From: Eunapius fragilis
Taxonomy: Eukaryota > Porifera > Demospongiae > Spongillida > Spongillidae
Assembly: GCA_963681505.1 (NCBI GenBank)
Contig: OY811982.1
Location: 5,942,683-6,006,682 of the forward strand
Direction: 5' to 3'
Length of the DNA: 64,000 bases
The first letter of the stretch is position 1, and each line of letters begins with the position of its first letter. Below, one piece after another: positions 30,746 through 43,294 of the stretch. The position numbers and the translations under genes are program-made. A model generated the notes under the pieces. The model did no database searches. It had not been told where the DNA came from and was given only the letters and a program-made list of their open reading frames with translations.

Positions 30746-32872
30746 GGCCCTCCTCCAATGCTGGCCATGTTCTAGTGTCCTTTGTGTAGTTTGGTTGTTA
30801 TGCTCTGCATTGGTAACTGCCTTGAGAAACATGTATGTGTACATGTAATAACCTGGCCACATTTGTCTATGTAGTTATGTACTTACAAAGACTGTGTAAA
30901 TGATCTGTATTTATGTGACATTGCTTCACTTATAACTAAAGAGCAGTAACAGAATACTGGGTGTAGTATTGTGTTTTTGTTTATAGTTGATAGTTAGTTA
31001 GTATATAGTTTGCAAGTGTGGTGTAACACAACATCATGTGAGCGTAATTAATATCTATTAACACCTGCTGAGCACCTATGTGTACTTGGTTTGTTTGGTT
31101 TACGTCCTTCTTGTTCAGTGTCTGGACCAGAGGGATTACAGCCAAAGCCATCCAATTGCACACTCTTTGGTCATTTCCACCACAGTCTCAATGGTATGTG
31201 TCTAACATAAAATTTTCTTTTCTTTTGAGGACCTTGTGAATAAGCTGCTGCATTTTCCCATTTTGTTGTAAATAATGGTATTATCAATATTGAAGCGACA
31301 TCACAAACCTAAAGGTTTATGCCAAATGATCCACACTGTGTGTTAAACAAAATTATAGCATTATGCTCAAAATGCTTATAAACTTCAATTCCACTGGCAA
31401 GAAGTGATAGTTTGGTGTCACGTCTAACACAATTGTACACTGGCTGGGTTCTTATCAGAGAGATGCACTTGCATTTATTGCATGAGCATAATACCTTAGA
31501 TGGTTCAATATGCTTTTCACATTTTCTTTTCTATATAGAACTCTTTTACATCCATTGTTCAACTGATGCGTAGTGAGAATTAATCCTTTATGGTTTTTAG
31601 TTTAAATGTATATGCATAGAACAATTAACTCAGATGTTCCAGTTCTGTAATGTAATCACTTATTTCTTATTTGTTAAGGGAATCACACTCACTATTAGTA
31701 ATGCTGGTTTTTGATAGTGCCTAGCTCAAAAACGAAAATTTAAGCAGTATCAATGCTCATGTATATGCTAATTGCATGCAGCTATCCTGCATATATTGTA
31801 CCAGGGTAATTTTTATGGCATTTATTTCCGACCGCACTGTAGGTATTTACTATAAGATAGAGTTGTGTGTTGGATTCCATGAAAGTCATGATTTTAAATA
31901 GATTCTTGGGAGTTTTGCTATAACTAATTCATACCCTGGAATTGTGTTTTGTTCCACCAGTGGCATTAGCCTGTCTGTACACACATACGTCACAGGAAGC
32001 CCATGGCCCTTGAGTTCAGATAGTGGTTTGTTCCATCAGCTGTCAGCTGTTAGCCATGCAAAACCCATAGATCAAGATATAGGATTGAATCAACTTACTC
32101 TGGCAAACATCAATAAAATGTACGCCCCAATGTGATACAGCTTCCTCCATCACCATATGAGACAAAGTATGTAGCTCTGAGTGACGCTCATTTGCTAAAT
32201 GTGTGCACAATGTCTAGCACTCATGATTGCATCATTCCTCATTTCTACTTTTTGAGGGTCTTATTGTACTGCCAAATCAGTGGTTTATGAAATACCCCTT
32301 CACTGTAACTAAGGAGTACCAACAACACATTATGTTGAAAGTTATAATGTAGAAACCATGATTTTGGGGTGACCAGGCAGGCCGTTACCACCACCAGTGT
32401 TGCTGTCATTATGATATGGGTATACATGTACATACCTAAATGCAGTTCTCAGTAGAGTGTACAACCACAGCACTACACAAAGGACACTGTGACATGACCA
32501 GTATTAGTGGAAGCTCAGAAACTGCATTTTTAATCAGGTGGGAACTGTTAGATAAGCATTCTCAATAAATGTACCTTTTTAGTACATTCTTGTGTGTATG
32601 TGTGTGTATGTGTGTGGTGTGTGTGCTTAAATTCTGCATTCACATGCACTCACTGTCCATAATAATCATCAATTAATGATATTTCACAACCAGGCTACAT
32701 AATATTATCAGACTGCACTGTGAGTATTTCCAAAGATACAAGTTTTATGGTAGGCTCTACATGTATATTAGAGGTTGTTTAATGATTCCAAACTGCGCTG
32801 GCTGCCGATTTTTTTTTTTTTTTAAATCTTAAGGTGCACATGTCATTGTTAAGGTACATGTACAATGCATAC
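30746..32872. other. Non-coding region
   Basis: No supported gene. GTGTGTATGTGTGTG microsatellite at 32592-32620. Sequence at 31930-32110 shares weak ordered blocks with 40265-40440 (TTCATACCCTG, GCCTGTCT, GATCAAGATATA). Confidence 0.35.
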
Positions 32873-33313
32873 TTAATGTCTATTGTCTTGAGTGTCCACC
32901 CGGGGGTACAAAAAAGTTTAGCTGTTCGGTCACGGAAGGGGCCTAATTGCATATACATGTAACAGTACTGGCTTATAGAACACGTCTTTTTAGGATCGGG
33001 CCAAGATAAGTAAGGCTTAAATTCTTTTGATACCTGTAAAACGAGCTGAGCTAGCGGACCTATCCATTACGCTGTAGCTTGTATGCAATGTACATGTGTA
33101 CCGCACGGAGCACAATGGATATTCAGGTCTGCTAGCATGGCTCCGTTTTATGAATACCAAAAGGATTTAATCTCGGCCCGATCCTAAAAAGACTTGTTCT
33201 ATAAGCCAGCACTGTTAGGTCCCTTCTGTGACCGAACTGCAAAACCTTTTTTTGCTGTCCACCTGGGTGTCCAATTGTACCTTCGAGTGGACACTCAGGA
33301 GAATAGACATTAA
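32873..33313. mobile_element. TTAA-flanked foldback element, 441 bp
   Basis: Long inverted arms (about 170 bp each) start TGTCTATTGTCTTGAGTGTC and enclose a short AT/GC-mixed centre. Both ends are flanked by TTAA (32873-32876 and 33310-33313). Arms share GTTCGGTCAC, GGCTTATAGAACA and TTTTTAGGATCGGGCC. TTAA flanks are the signature of piggyBac-type insertion, so a non-autonomous piggyBac derivative is possible. No transposase gene is present. Confidence 0.72.
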
Positions 33314-36033
33314 TGGATCTTGCTTGATTTAGGAGTTGATGGTGTGGCAGTACGATATGTACAGAGCTTAACAATGTTTTGTATGGTATGCATTTAATAG
33401 TGCTTGTAATTAGTGTGAATGGTGTATATTAATTGTTTTACAGTATATGCACAGGATAGTGCTGTGAGCTAATTATGGATCTGCTATATCCATAACCTCA
33501 TTACTGATTCACATGTTTGGAAGTATAGCGCTAATGACATTGTGTGTAATTTATTGACCTAGTATCAATTCAAGTGTTTATGAATGCCTTAGTCTTTTTT
33601 CTTGTGGGAGTGACAGCGGTTGAAACATTTCTGGCTGACAGTTTTCTGATATCTCATTGATAATGATGAATAGATATCCCAGGCTCACAATACAACTACG
33701 AAGTGTTGTCACTTGCATTAGAATTTTTTGAAGGGGTCTGGCATTTATCTCACAAGCATGTACTAACCAAAATCAGGAATACATGTATAGTGCCTATGGT
33801 TATGGGTATTCTCGGGACCATTTCCACCATAGTCCAATGGCCTGTGTTTGCTTTTGTCTGTTAGAGAAACCGAGTACGTGTAATGTGAACATTAATTTTA
33901 ATAAAGATGCTTCATTTCGTGCTGACTGTTTTCTGACTTCCAATTGATAGGTTTAGTGTAAGAATAGTAGTACCAATATAGAATAAACAACGCAAAGTTA
34001 AGGTTTGTGCTATATTATCTTTATTGCTCACAGTGTTATTGTTTGATAAAATATCATCCAATTTCTGGAACCCATTTTCAAATTCTAAGTAACTGCACAG
34101 GGTGTGATATACATGTACAACTAATTGCCTTTAAAATCATTTTGTAAGGTACATATATTGAGGTAACATTATCAATCCTTTGAAGGGGTCTGGCATTTAT
34201 TGGTGAGCATATGGAGATGTATTAGCACGCTAGTGCATATCAAGATAACTGGAAGATGTATGATGTAGAGATAATATACGTAGCCTGCTAGTAATTGCAT
34301 TATATTCCCTTATGACTGTTGTATATTTCATAGTGACAATCCTTACTTTGACATGTAGATGCAATGACGTCAATGCATGCATTATCAGTTACTCAATATT
34401 AAAGATTGCATGCCATAATGACCTCAAGATTTTGTTTTGCAAAGAAATGATTCTAAACGTAGATTTGCAGCAGGATCTGAACTATACTTAGTGAACACAT
34501 GACAAGCTGATGCTTTGAGAATTTAATTGCTAGTGGCAAGCCGGTATTGCCTGACATTTTATATCTTCGCTTAAATCAAAACAATATTATCAAATTGGGC
34601 ATGATGGTAGTCATTGGAGCATGGGCAAAGCCATTCCTCTACAGTGCATGTCTTTGAGATTATAGGCATTGTTAATGAGTGGTAGCATTGCATTCCTGTG
34701 TTTATATGTATGCATTTGTACTGATTCAGCTGTACTCTGTACTGTTTTGTATCAAATATTCAAGACCATAATTGGATCCGCATAAAAATTGAACGTTGCA
34801 CTTATGTTGGTAGTATCTTGCCGCAATTTGTCCAAATGAAATATTAATAACATGTTTTTGCCAACCATTTGTACCAAAAACACCTTCCTTATGTGCGACG
34901 TGCCAAACAGATGCACTCCAACATCGTTGTGCAACAACATCACAGCTTTCAGTAGTACAACTATTTCAAAACTTATTCACCACAATTTAGTATTTCTGTT
35001 GCTCATTGTCTTGCTAACATGAGTTGTTTTTAACATTGAGGTTGAAAGGCATTTGGTAGGCATTTATAAATTGGACTATATCACTGAAAAGGTCACTGCA
35101 CCAACATGACTATGGCATTGAATGTATTACGTTATACATGTCCTATTACAATTATGTAGCCACATTGACGAGAGTGTGTTGCCTGGTCCCAGTATCTTGA
35201 GAAAGCTCTATACCCTTTATCTATCTGCTAACCATATAGTAAGGTTCATGGAAGTTTACATAATACACAAAGTTGAACAGACATATACTTTAACATGACA
35301 TTCAAGTTTTCTGTTTTGTTGGTTTTTAGCTGTTATCAATTTCTATCTTATCTGTCTCATTATCTCCATCTTCACCCATCTCATCATCCTCACTCTTCAT
35401 CTACACATCCTTGTCATTCCCATTGTCATCACTGCTTGCTTCTAGATTTGTATCCCCGAACCCATTTCAAATTTATGGCTGAAAAGTGTAATATTCAGCC
35501 ATCAGCTTGATTAGCAAACAGGATAGGGTAGTCGTCTCCTGAAGTCAGTTAATCCTGATAGCTATCGAGTTCTGGGGCCATTAAAAAAATGGTGACATGA
35601 TTTGCAAGACATGCAAATACACAAACTATATAAACTGAAGGAAGTATAGTGTTCTTTATATTGAAGCTAGTGGCTCAGCTGTATTGACACAAAGATCGAG
35701 CCATTGCTTGTATGTGTAGCTTGCCACCTTCATACTACAACTGACACTTTCGTTTACGGGTGTAGTTAGATTCTGTGATGAAACTTGGGCATAGATACAA
35801 GGCGTCATGTTTTCGTGGTGAAATGCGTTGTACTCATTAATGTAAAGAAAATAGTTTCCTCATCACCTCTGTTGGTTAAATGCCTCTTATCCATAGATTG
35901 ATCAGGATTGGATAACTCTGGTTATCAAAATTCAATGCAGTTTTTTAAGGAATGCGGATTACATGTTGATTATTCTGATTGCATAAAATGGTGTGCATAT
36001 CATCACTTCACACATAAGCATTCATTACCTTTG
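33314..36033. other. Non-coding region
   Basis: No supported gene. A His/Ser-rich reading at 35295-35510 is antisense to a GATGA-rich acidic stretch with stops. TGAAGGGGTCTGGCATTTAT occurs twice (33728 and 34181), a small dispersed repeat. Confidence 0.35.
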
Positions 36034-36720
36034 TCGGAACCTACGCAAGTAGGTTCCATATAGAAATTCTGCAGTATCATGAATGTCATCAAAAACATCA
36101 CTCACGTGGCCAAAAGTCAGGTCATTTCGCTCTTAGTGGCAATCAAATATTAATGATATCAAATAGGAGAGCAGTTCTGCGTTGTATCCATGTCATTAGA
36201 CTGTGTATGTCAGGGAAGCCAGTCAGTGCCACTGCTGAGACCCTAATAGGTGTCGATGAGTCTGTAGGAGCATGCAAAAGCCAGCACGGGCCGGTATGAG
36301 GTGGTGATCGACAGCCTGCACAGCATGTGACCACGGTCAGACCAGTTTTGGACCCTGTTTAGAACCGGTTTTCTACACCCCTTATATAATCCCCTTTTTT
36401 GAGTTGTAATAGTGTGTGCCTGAAATTGTGTATAGCCGTGGTGATACAGCCGTGATTGTAGCGCCACAGCGTCAGTGCGCCAGGAGAGAGAACAGATCCA
36501 TCACAGTGTACTTTTAGAGAACAATAATACTCGTACCCAGTCCCATAAAAAATTTCTCCTTCGTTGTCTTCTTCTTCCTTCGGGATAGCGTAACTCACGA
36601 CAGGAACATATGTAAAGAACGCCAAGAGTACCAATCGCTTCAGGATGTGTCTGTAGGTTATCTTCAGGTGTCTGTTAGATGCCTTACCGATTGGGCAATT
36701 AGCTGAAGCGAGTAGTACCT
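36034..36720 (-). repeat. Duplicated locus D, copy 1 (with insertion)
   Basis: Shares with 40748-41151 a long ordered similarity: AGTAGGTTCCATATA, GCAGTATCATGAATGTCAT, TGTACTTTTAGAGAACAA, TTCTTCCTTCGGGATAG, ACCAATCG.TTCAGGATGTGT. Copy 1 has an extra roughly 300 bp (about 36190-36500), part of which resembles 17780-17870. On the minus strand both copies keep a possible short coding segment: LKRLVLLAFFTYVPVVSYA followed by IPKEEEDN here, which looks like a signal peptide. This may be a small duplicated exon, but it has no clear start codon. Confidence 0.6.
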
Positions 36721-36747
36721 TTTACGTTGTTAATGTACAAATAGCAC

Positions 36748-36989
36748 AAAGGTTAAAGGTGGTGTAAAAAGTAAGGGAACAAGGTTCCTGAGTGAAAAGG
36801 AAAATTGAAATAGTCCTTGAAATAGACCTATAATAGCATGCACATTTAAATATGACATGTTGCTAATATAGGTCAATTTCATTTTTCCTTTTCAATCAGA
36901 AGCCTTGTTCCCTTGCATTTTATACCACCATCACCTTTGATTCTTATATACCACCAATCTTCTCGTATATAAAATGTTTTTATTACTTG
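36748..36989. mobile_element. Foldback element (family F1), copy 2
   Basis: Inverted repeat: AAAGGTTAAAGGTGGTGTAA... ACAAGG on the left against ACCACCATCACCTTTGA and CCTTTTCAATCAGAAGCCTTG on the right, with an AT-rich centre around CACATTTAAATATGACATG. The right side extends to ...TTTTTATTACTTG, matching the outer end of copy 3; the left outer end is missing. Confidence 0.78.
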
Positions 36990-38099
36990 TTTTCATTTTA
37001 GAATGCTGAATTATGCATGCACGATATCCATGCCTTTGCATTTAGGGCAGAGATATAAAACATGGGTACTGTGACTGTATGGTACTGAAATAAGGTCTTT
37101 GGGCATAGCACAACACTGTCCTTAGATATATTTATGAAAATGATTGTGACTTTTGATTCAATTTATGGCTACATGTATGTCCTGAACCCTCTTAATCTAA
37201 AAATTACTCCCAAAAGCCTTTTAACCTTAGAATTAGCTCTACCATTTGCATTTCCTTATTTCTCTGCTGCATTGATCTGTACCATCACCCAACCTTGGCG
37301 GTTGTACATACCCAAGACATTACATGTCGCGACCAGTTACTCTTTCTTTGCCTTTGTTCACTAAGCGGCTACTGGGTATCAAATGAACACAAGCCCACGT
37401 CAGTATTATTGCTAACAGACCAGGGACCATAGTGAATAGTTCTTTTACATGAATTGCGCTATTACTGTGCAATAAAGAACTAGTATTAATAGCTCCAGTT
37501 ATCGTTAAGAAATGACACTGTAATGCTGGTGTGAACAATCCACCCGTGTTAAGTTACGTAAAATCATGGCCGTGTTACTAATCTCCACATTTTTCATTTG
37601 CAAGAGTTTCGTATTGCATTTATTAAGATTATGCACTGTATGAATGTGAACAATCCACCTGTGTTAAGTTACGTAAAATCCTGGCCGTATACTAATCTCC
37701 ACATTTTTCATTTGCAAGAGTCTGGTATCGCATATTAAAAGACCCATATGGATTCCAGTTGGAGGATTATATACATGTATTACATATGTTTCCATCGGTT
37801 GAGTGCAGTGAATTAGATGGAAACTATGCTCCCTCCGGAATGCGTTATATGGGTAATGCACGTGACTCATCCACATGGTAGTATTTAAGTGTGAGTAAGT
37901 AGACTCTTCTTCAGTCTAAGCATTGTGCAGAGCCAGTAATTTTTATTTTATTTTTATTTTTGGTGTCATGACGGAAGGAGACATTTTCCCTTTAAGGCAG
38001 ATTGCAGATGATGGTGATGGCCTGACATCTACTCAGTTTCATCATATTGGACATTCTATGTTTGTGCACGTTGTGTTTATTTGACATTCAGTGCTTGTT
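36990..38099. other. Non-coding region with a tandem duplication
   Basis: 37531-37622 and 37646-37737 are near-identical copies, period 115 bp (GTGAACAATCCACC...ATTTGCAAGAGT). No gene recognised. Confidence 0.6.
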
Positions 38100-38487
38100 T
38101 TTGCTGAGTGGTGATTTAGGTAGAGGTTATTTTTCCCGATCATGTGGATTTCCCTTTTTAGAGGGTTTGCCACGGGGTTTTTTTTCCTGGGGAAGTGTGG
38201 GCTCACTTCTTCCGAATATAGGTTTTAGTTTGCTCGTTCTCTCTTGTTGAGTCCGAAAGTGTCGTTGAGACGGTCCTTAATTAAGCGCCTTATATTTGTT
38301 CTGCGTCGGTGGTTGGCTGATTAGGTCCAAAATGCACGTCGTTGTTGATTGGTCAAGTGCTGCCAGCACGTGGTAATATTGCGTCTCTAATCTTGCGCAA
38401 ATGAAACTGTGCTTCCACCTGCGCAAACCATACAGCAGGTTGTGCAGGCCAAAATGTAGGAAGCTTGAGTGAGACAGAATGTTCTTC
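38100..38487 (-). pseudogene. Gypsy-4 gag fragment (mag-like)
   Basis: Minus strand: [20 protein letters not shown] followed by QFHLRKI, then after a frameshift [20 protein letters not shown] and KYKAL..., RLNDTFGLNKRERA. This matches the gag start of mag-like Gypsy elements ([18 protein letters not shown]). It begins directly after a primer-binding site and LTR end, decays by 38100, and no pol follows in the window. Confidence 0.72.
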
Positions 38488-38491
38488 TGCC

Positions 38492-38512
38492 ATTCACGTC
38501 AAGGGTCACCAA
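38492..38512 (-). promoter_or_regulatory. Gypsy-4 primer-binding site
   Basis: Minus strand TTGGTGACCCTTGACGTGA directly after the LTR end. This closely resembles the TTGGTGACCC-type site of many animal LTR elements. Confidence 0.7.
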
Positions 38513-38631
38513 TGTGGCGTGTACTCAATGACAATGTAATACACGACAACTTTGCAAACTACACACGTGCGCTAATCTAATTAATGCACCGGTTCATCTC
38601 GTTCTCAGTCCTCTCTGGCAGGGCCGCTACA
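38513..38631 (-). repeat. Gypsy-4 LTR, single copy
   Basis: 119 bp with TG...CA ends (TGTGGCGTGTACTC ... GGGCCGCTACA on the plus strand) next to the primer-binding site. The matching 3' LTR is not found, so boundaries rest on the termini alone. Confidence 0.6.
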
Positions 38632-40747
38632 ATGTATAGGTTTTGTGTGTTGTTTAGGTTTTCTCTTGTCTGTTGGTGCTGTGCGTCTATTGGTGTTGTT
38701 TTGTGATACTGGCTGCATGCACAGTCGACGCTGCACAAAGTATGTGGTCAAGTGCATGGTACAGGGGTTTAGGAGGGAGTGGGAAAGTTTCTGACGAAAC
38801 AGCTGCCCCTCATTAAAATGTCCTGCATTTGAAATGTTAATTATGCTATTATATCTTTATGGCAGAATTTGTTTCTTTATTTTTGACCCTTACTGTTGAA
38901 TATGTAAACAAGAATACTAACCAACAGATTCACAAAATTTAGGTCTGTAGTATTTAACATCCTTGATGACTGTACATGTATTTCGTCTTGAGTTTCAAAC
39001 AGTGTCCAGATAACCTTTTATAATTGCTACATGTGCATGTAAATTAATCCATGCTAATGACATAACTGCTAGTTATAGTATGACAAGGCAGTGGCAATGT
39101 CAGAATTTGTTCCACTTCGTTATGCAGTAATCCATCAACTGAAAGATAATGGTGGATGTACCTTGCCTGTCTTCTACTGCCTATTCTATTTATGGGAATT
39201 GTATTCAAGGATGGCTTCGGGTGCTCGATGACAGTGTGATGACATCATCTATGTCTAAAATTTGAACATCAAACAGTACCTGGAGCCACCAGACATCTGG
39301 TCAAGCCTTACTCAGGTACATTGTAGATTAAGGCATGGGTTTTTATTTCATATATTACATTACGGGGCACGCTTATATAGCATGACGTAATTGCATAATA
39401 ATGGCAGCTGCTGCGTATCAACAATCTATATGTACATGTAGCTAGAGATAAGCGTTCCTACCGTACATATTTATCACTAGTTCAGTTGGCGGTTTATGTT
39501 ATTTCATTGTTAATCAGTGTTGCAAGCACCCGTTTTGTCAGAATCGAATACAGTTATGTATCGCTCAAAGTGTATAGAACCTTATGGGAAACATTAATAG
39601 GCTTTGCCAGACGACATGCCAAGGGGTTTCTGGGCTTTCTATTATTTGAACCAACATACTGAACCATGGAGAATCTGTTTTTGGTTTGGGAGTGGAACAA
39701 ATAACTACTCGAAATGCATAGACAAAAAAAATTGTACGTCTCAATATACCACCTCCGATATTTATGGTTGTTTCTTAAACGCATAAGTAAACCTCCTAAC
39801 CTAAAAATGATAAACATGCAGTAGATAGCTGTAGCCTTCTTTGATCCATATTTTTTGATATAGGTACATCATGTACATGTTGGTCCGGCAATTGAATACA
39901 AAAATATACTCCCAAGCATGCAATTAGCTGCTGCAAATACTGCCCATGACTACACCCACACAGTTAAATATGATACAAACAACATTGCTGAAACAGTGGC
40001 CAAGGATAGAACTACTGTACCAGTGGGGAATGGTTAGAATTCAAAGAAGATGAGTACATAAATTACAATTTTGCTGTTTCACCCATGTCTTATCTTCGTA
40101 AGTAGGGCTGGATCTCTTGAAATCACATGTACATGTACTTTCATTCCATGGTGGGCTCCTTGATGACTTAGAGGCCACACTGACCGTTTATGATCCCTAA
40201 TACATTCATGGATCTCGTTGTGGCACAGCCCCCCTTATTGTAGTCTAGGCAATCCATAAGTTTTTTATGGCCAATTCATACCCTGCAGCTGTGAGCCTGT
40301 CTAAATAGACATAGTTAACACAAAGCTCTAGAGTTCTGGATAGCTGATAGTTGTGATAGGCTGTTACATTGGGGAAGCCCGTAGAAACCCATACATGTAG
40401 ATCAAGATATAATTGTATGATTGAATTGACGTACGCTGGCAAAGTGTTAAGGTATTTCCTGCTGTGTATTCACCTTGTACATACTTATTAACTCTTTGAA
40501 TGTCAATATTGATGACGTAGTTAATTGATTATTTGCCACCAATGTTTATAAATGTGGTATCTGTTGCTTAATAGTTGTCATCTTGAAGAATCTCGGGTTA
40601 GCTTACTTAAAGATCTTAACAATAATATAAAAACGTTTTTATGACGTTTGTTTTGATATATTAGGTGTACTAACTTGAAGAATAACGGTTGCCAACAACA
40701 CCTATAGGCAGAGCTAAGTGGTCAGGGATCTGAAACCGTACATTATT
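38632..40747. other. Non-coding region
   Basis: No supported gene. The 60-residue frame at 39604-39786 has no family signal. 40265-40440 shares weak blocks with 31930-32110. Confidence 0.35.
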
Positions 40748-41151
40748 TATCAGAACCTACATGAGTAGGTTCCATATACATGTAGGAATCCTGCAGTATC
40801 ATGAATGTCATTAAAAACATCACTCAATTCTAGCAGGACAATTTCACTCTTAATGGCAATCGAGTGATATCAAAAAAGAGAACAGTTCTGCATTGTATCT
40901 GTGTCACAAGATGGTGTACTTTTAGAGAACAAAAACACTCGTCCCCATCATCCGTACCCAGTCCCACCTAAAGTTTCTCCTCCATCATCGTCGTCGTTGA
41001 CTTCTTCCTTCGGGATAGAATTATTCACGACAGGAACGTTTCTAAAGCACACCAAGTGTACCAATCGTTTCAGGATGTGTCCACAGGTTATCTTCAGAGG
41101 TCTGTTAGACGCCTAACCGATCGGGCAATTAACTAAAGCAAGTAGTTCCTT
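40748..41151 (-). repeat. Duplicated locus D, copy 2
   Basis: Same orientation as 36034-36720, without its insertion. The minus strand keeps LKRLVHLVCFRNVPVVNN and IPKEEVNDDDD, matching the signal-peptide-like reading of copy 1, followed by a stop. Confidence 0.6.
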
Positions 41152-41838
41152 ATTTTGTGTCGATCTACAAATAGCACATTACATCAACTATCACAATGTT
41201 CATGACGCATTTATAAAATAACCAATGGTTTAATTAACTATGATGGTTTAATTAACTATGCAATCTCAAGGACAATTTTGATTTCACTCAAGCATCGAAA
41301 AGTTGAAAGATCCAGATGCTGCCAGATCTGCCAAACGAGTGCATGTCAAGCGCGGTCCTGAAAGGACCAACAAACGACCACCCAAAGGTACGATAATGCA
41401 TCGATAAATGTTGGATCGATAAATTATGAGAATGCATGGTATATCGCTAAAATGGAAGAAATAGTTTCTGTAATAGTTACAGTGGTAGATACTGCGTCTT
41501 TCTCCACTTTATAGTAATATGCGCGGTTTGAAATGTGCCAAAGTTGCACACGTCAATTTGGTCATGTATTGGGGTGCATGGTTTATGTGATAATATTTGT
41601 GAGATAGTTTACTTTGGGTACATCTATTATATGGCTTTGCTTTTGCCAATGCTTTTAACCTTCATCACCCTTTGACCCTCAATGGAGGTAGTCTGGGGAC
41701 TAGTGTAATGTTTTAGTGGTACACCTCAACAAAATTGCAGATTATAAAATTATTGCGGAAGTTGACATTTTTGCTACCTGATTCTATACGTTTCAAGAAC
41801 TAAATACAACACCAAATCCACCAGAAAAATTTAGGAAA
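41152..41838. other. Non-coding region
   Basis: No gene recognised. TGGTTTAATTAACTATG is repeated in tandem at about 41225-41262. Confidence 0.35.
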
Positions 41839-42037
41839 CAAGTAATAAAAACATTCTCTATAAGAGAAGGTTGGTGGAATATAGGAATCAAAGGTTATGG
41901 TGGTGTAAATAGCAAGGGAACAAGGTTTCTGATTGAAAAGGAAAAATGAAATAGACCTCTATTAGCATGTACATTTAAATATGACATGTTGCTAATATAG
42001 GTCTATTTCATTTTTCCTTTTCAATCAGAAACCTTGT
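41839..42037. mobile_element. Foldback element (family F1), copy 3
   Basis: Core inverted repeat 41920-42037 (ACAAGGTTTCTGATTGAAAA ... TTTTCAATCAGAAACCTTGT) around CATTTAAATATGACATG. The left side extends out to CAAGTAATAAAAAC at 41839 with the blocks shared by the 15974 element. The right outer half is missing. Confidence 0.8.
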
Positions 42038-42121
42038 CCTCGCTCTCCCATGTTTTAGTAGATCAAGCGGGTGCTTATTCAAAGGTGTTGAAGACGATGG
42101 AGACACAATTCCGTGTACACC

Positions 42122-43294
42122 TAGAGTGTGTAACTGATTTTCAGGTTTTGTAGGTTAATCGGTTATTCGCAATTACCTATTTGGTCGACTATGCACTTAT
42201 TAGAATAACAGGTTTCTGATTGCAGAATTTCCTTTAGTCGAAATAACCGATTCTGTTTTTCTTAGTCGCGATTAGTCGATATTCGTTTCCTTCATATGCA
42301 AAAATCGGTAGCAAATCGATTACCCCTTTTAATATGCCCTTCACTTTTCCCGCCTGTACAAATGGCATACTAACAGGTCAAAAAGAAACATTGTGATGTA
42401 TAGTCGCATGTCTGGGGACCCGGCTGAAGGTAACCATCAGTGCCCTCTTTCAATATACGCGGTGGGGCCCTGGGCACGGCTATTTAAATATATACGTTCG
42501 CACGTATTGTACAAGTGCATTAATCAAACGCGCTACGTACTCTTTTGCACGATACACCGGCTTGTTTCCAGACGTTTGGCCATGATGTTCAAAATATCGT
42601 ACATGTCTCGATTGGCAGCTTTGTCATATGCGTGGAGCGGTGTTCCATAATGAGGTGTCTAGCTGGCACTGCTCAGTACTTATTGAATTGTATAATGAGG
42701 GCGAATAATGGATTATAACTGCCAATTGTGGTGGATGGGTATGATACATATGTACATGATTAAGGCATTTTGTACAAGAAAAGAGCGCAAGCTGCGCGAT
42801 GGACAAACTATTCATTTTCATTTTTATCTCAGTAAACTAAAATCTTACTTCTCCCATTCTTAGTACTGAGTACTATGGTAGCGTGGAAACAAATAGCCAC
42901 GTGTTTTTCGGTCAAAAAAAATGCTTGCGGGTCACAATCCGCCGCCATTGAATCATGGGTTTGGCGTAATATTGGCATGCACATCATTCCTAGTCGTTGC
43001 ATGTGGATACTATCTTTGTTATTTTAATGATTTAACGTTGGCATAAGTAACTGATGAGCAATAAAACTGGCTATACCAGTATTAGACTTGAGAAACTGTG
43101 ATTTATCGTGCCATTATTAAAAAAGGACAAACCTAGAAAAACTTAGGTAATCGTTGGCAAATGAATAGTGCATTAATCGCCATATAGTTTCTACTAACCG
43201 ATTTGCAAGTTGCTATAAACCTGAAAAATCGATTGGACTTTTTTCCATAGTCAAAATAATCGATTTTGATTTATAAAAAAGGTTACACACCCTA
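42122..43294. mobile_element. Possible hAT-like element with TAGRGTGTGTAAC ends
   Basis: Left TAGAGTGTGTAAC and right (inverted) TAGGGTGTGTAAC could be terminal repeats of a 1.17-kb element. Sub-terminal parts on both sides are rich in AATCGATT and GTCGA-type motifs. No 8-bp target duplication could be matched and no transposase is recognised, so this is tentative. Confidence 0.35.
42535..42660 (-). pseudogene. Ankyrin-repeat-like fragment
   Basis: Minus strand: YGTPLHAYDKAANRDMYDIL then NIMAKRLETSR, ending in a stop. GTPLHAA...D.L is the core of an ankyrin repeat. Only one repeat is seen, with a stop directly upstream, so it is a remnant or chance. Confidence 0.3.

Noticed and set aside
33132-33374. 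80-residue minus-strand frame
   Set aside because: Lies within the inverted arm of the TTAA-flanked foldback; no coding signal.
35295-35510. Histidine-rich small protein
   Set aside because: Low-complexity antisense of a GATGA-rich stretch; no conserved pattern and no splice context.
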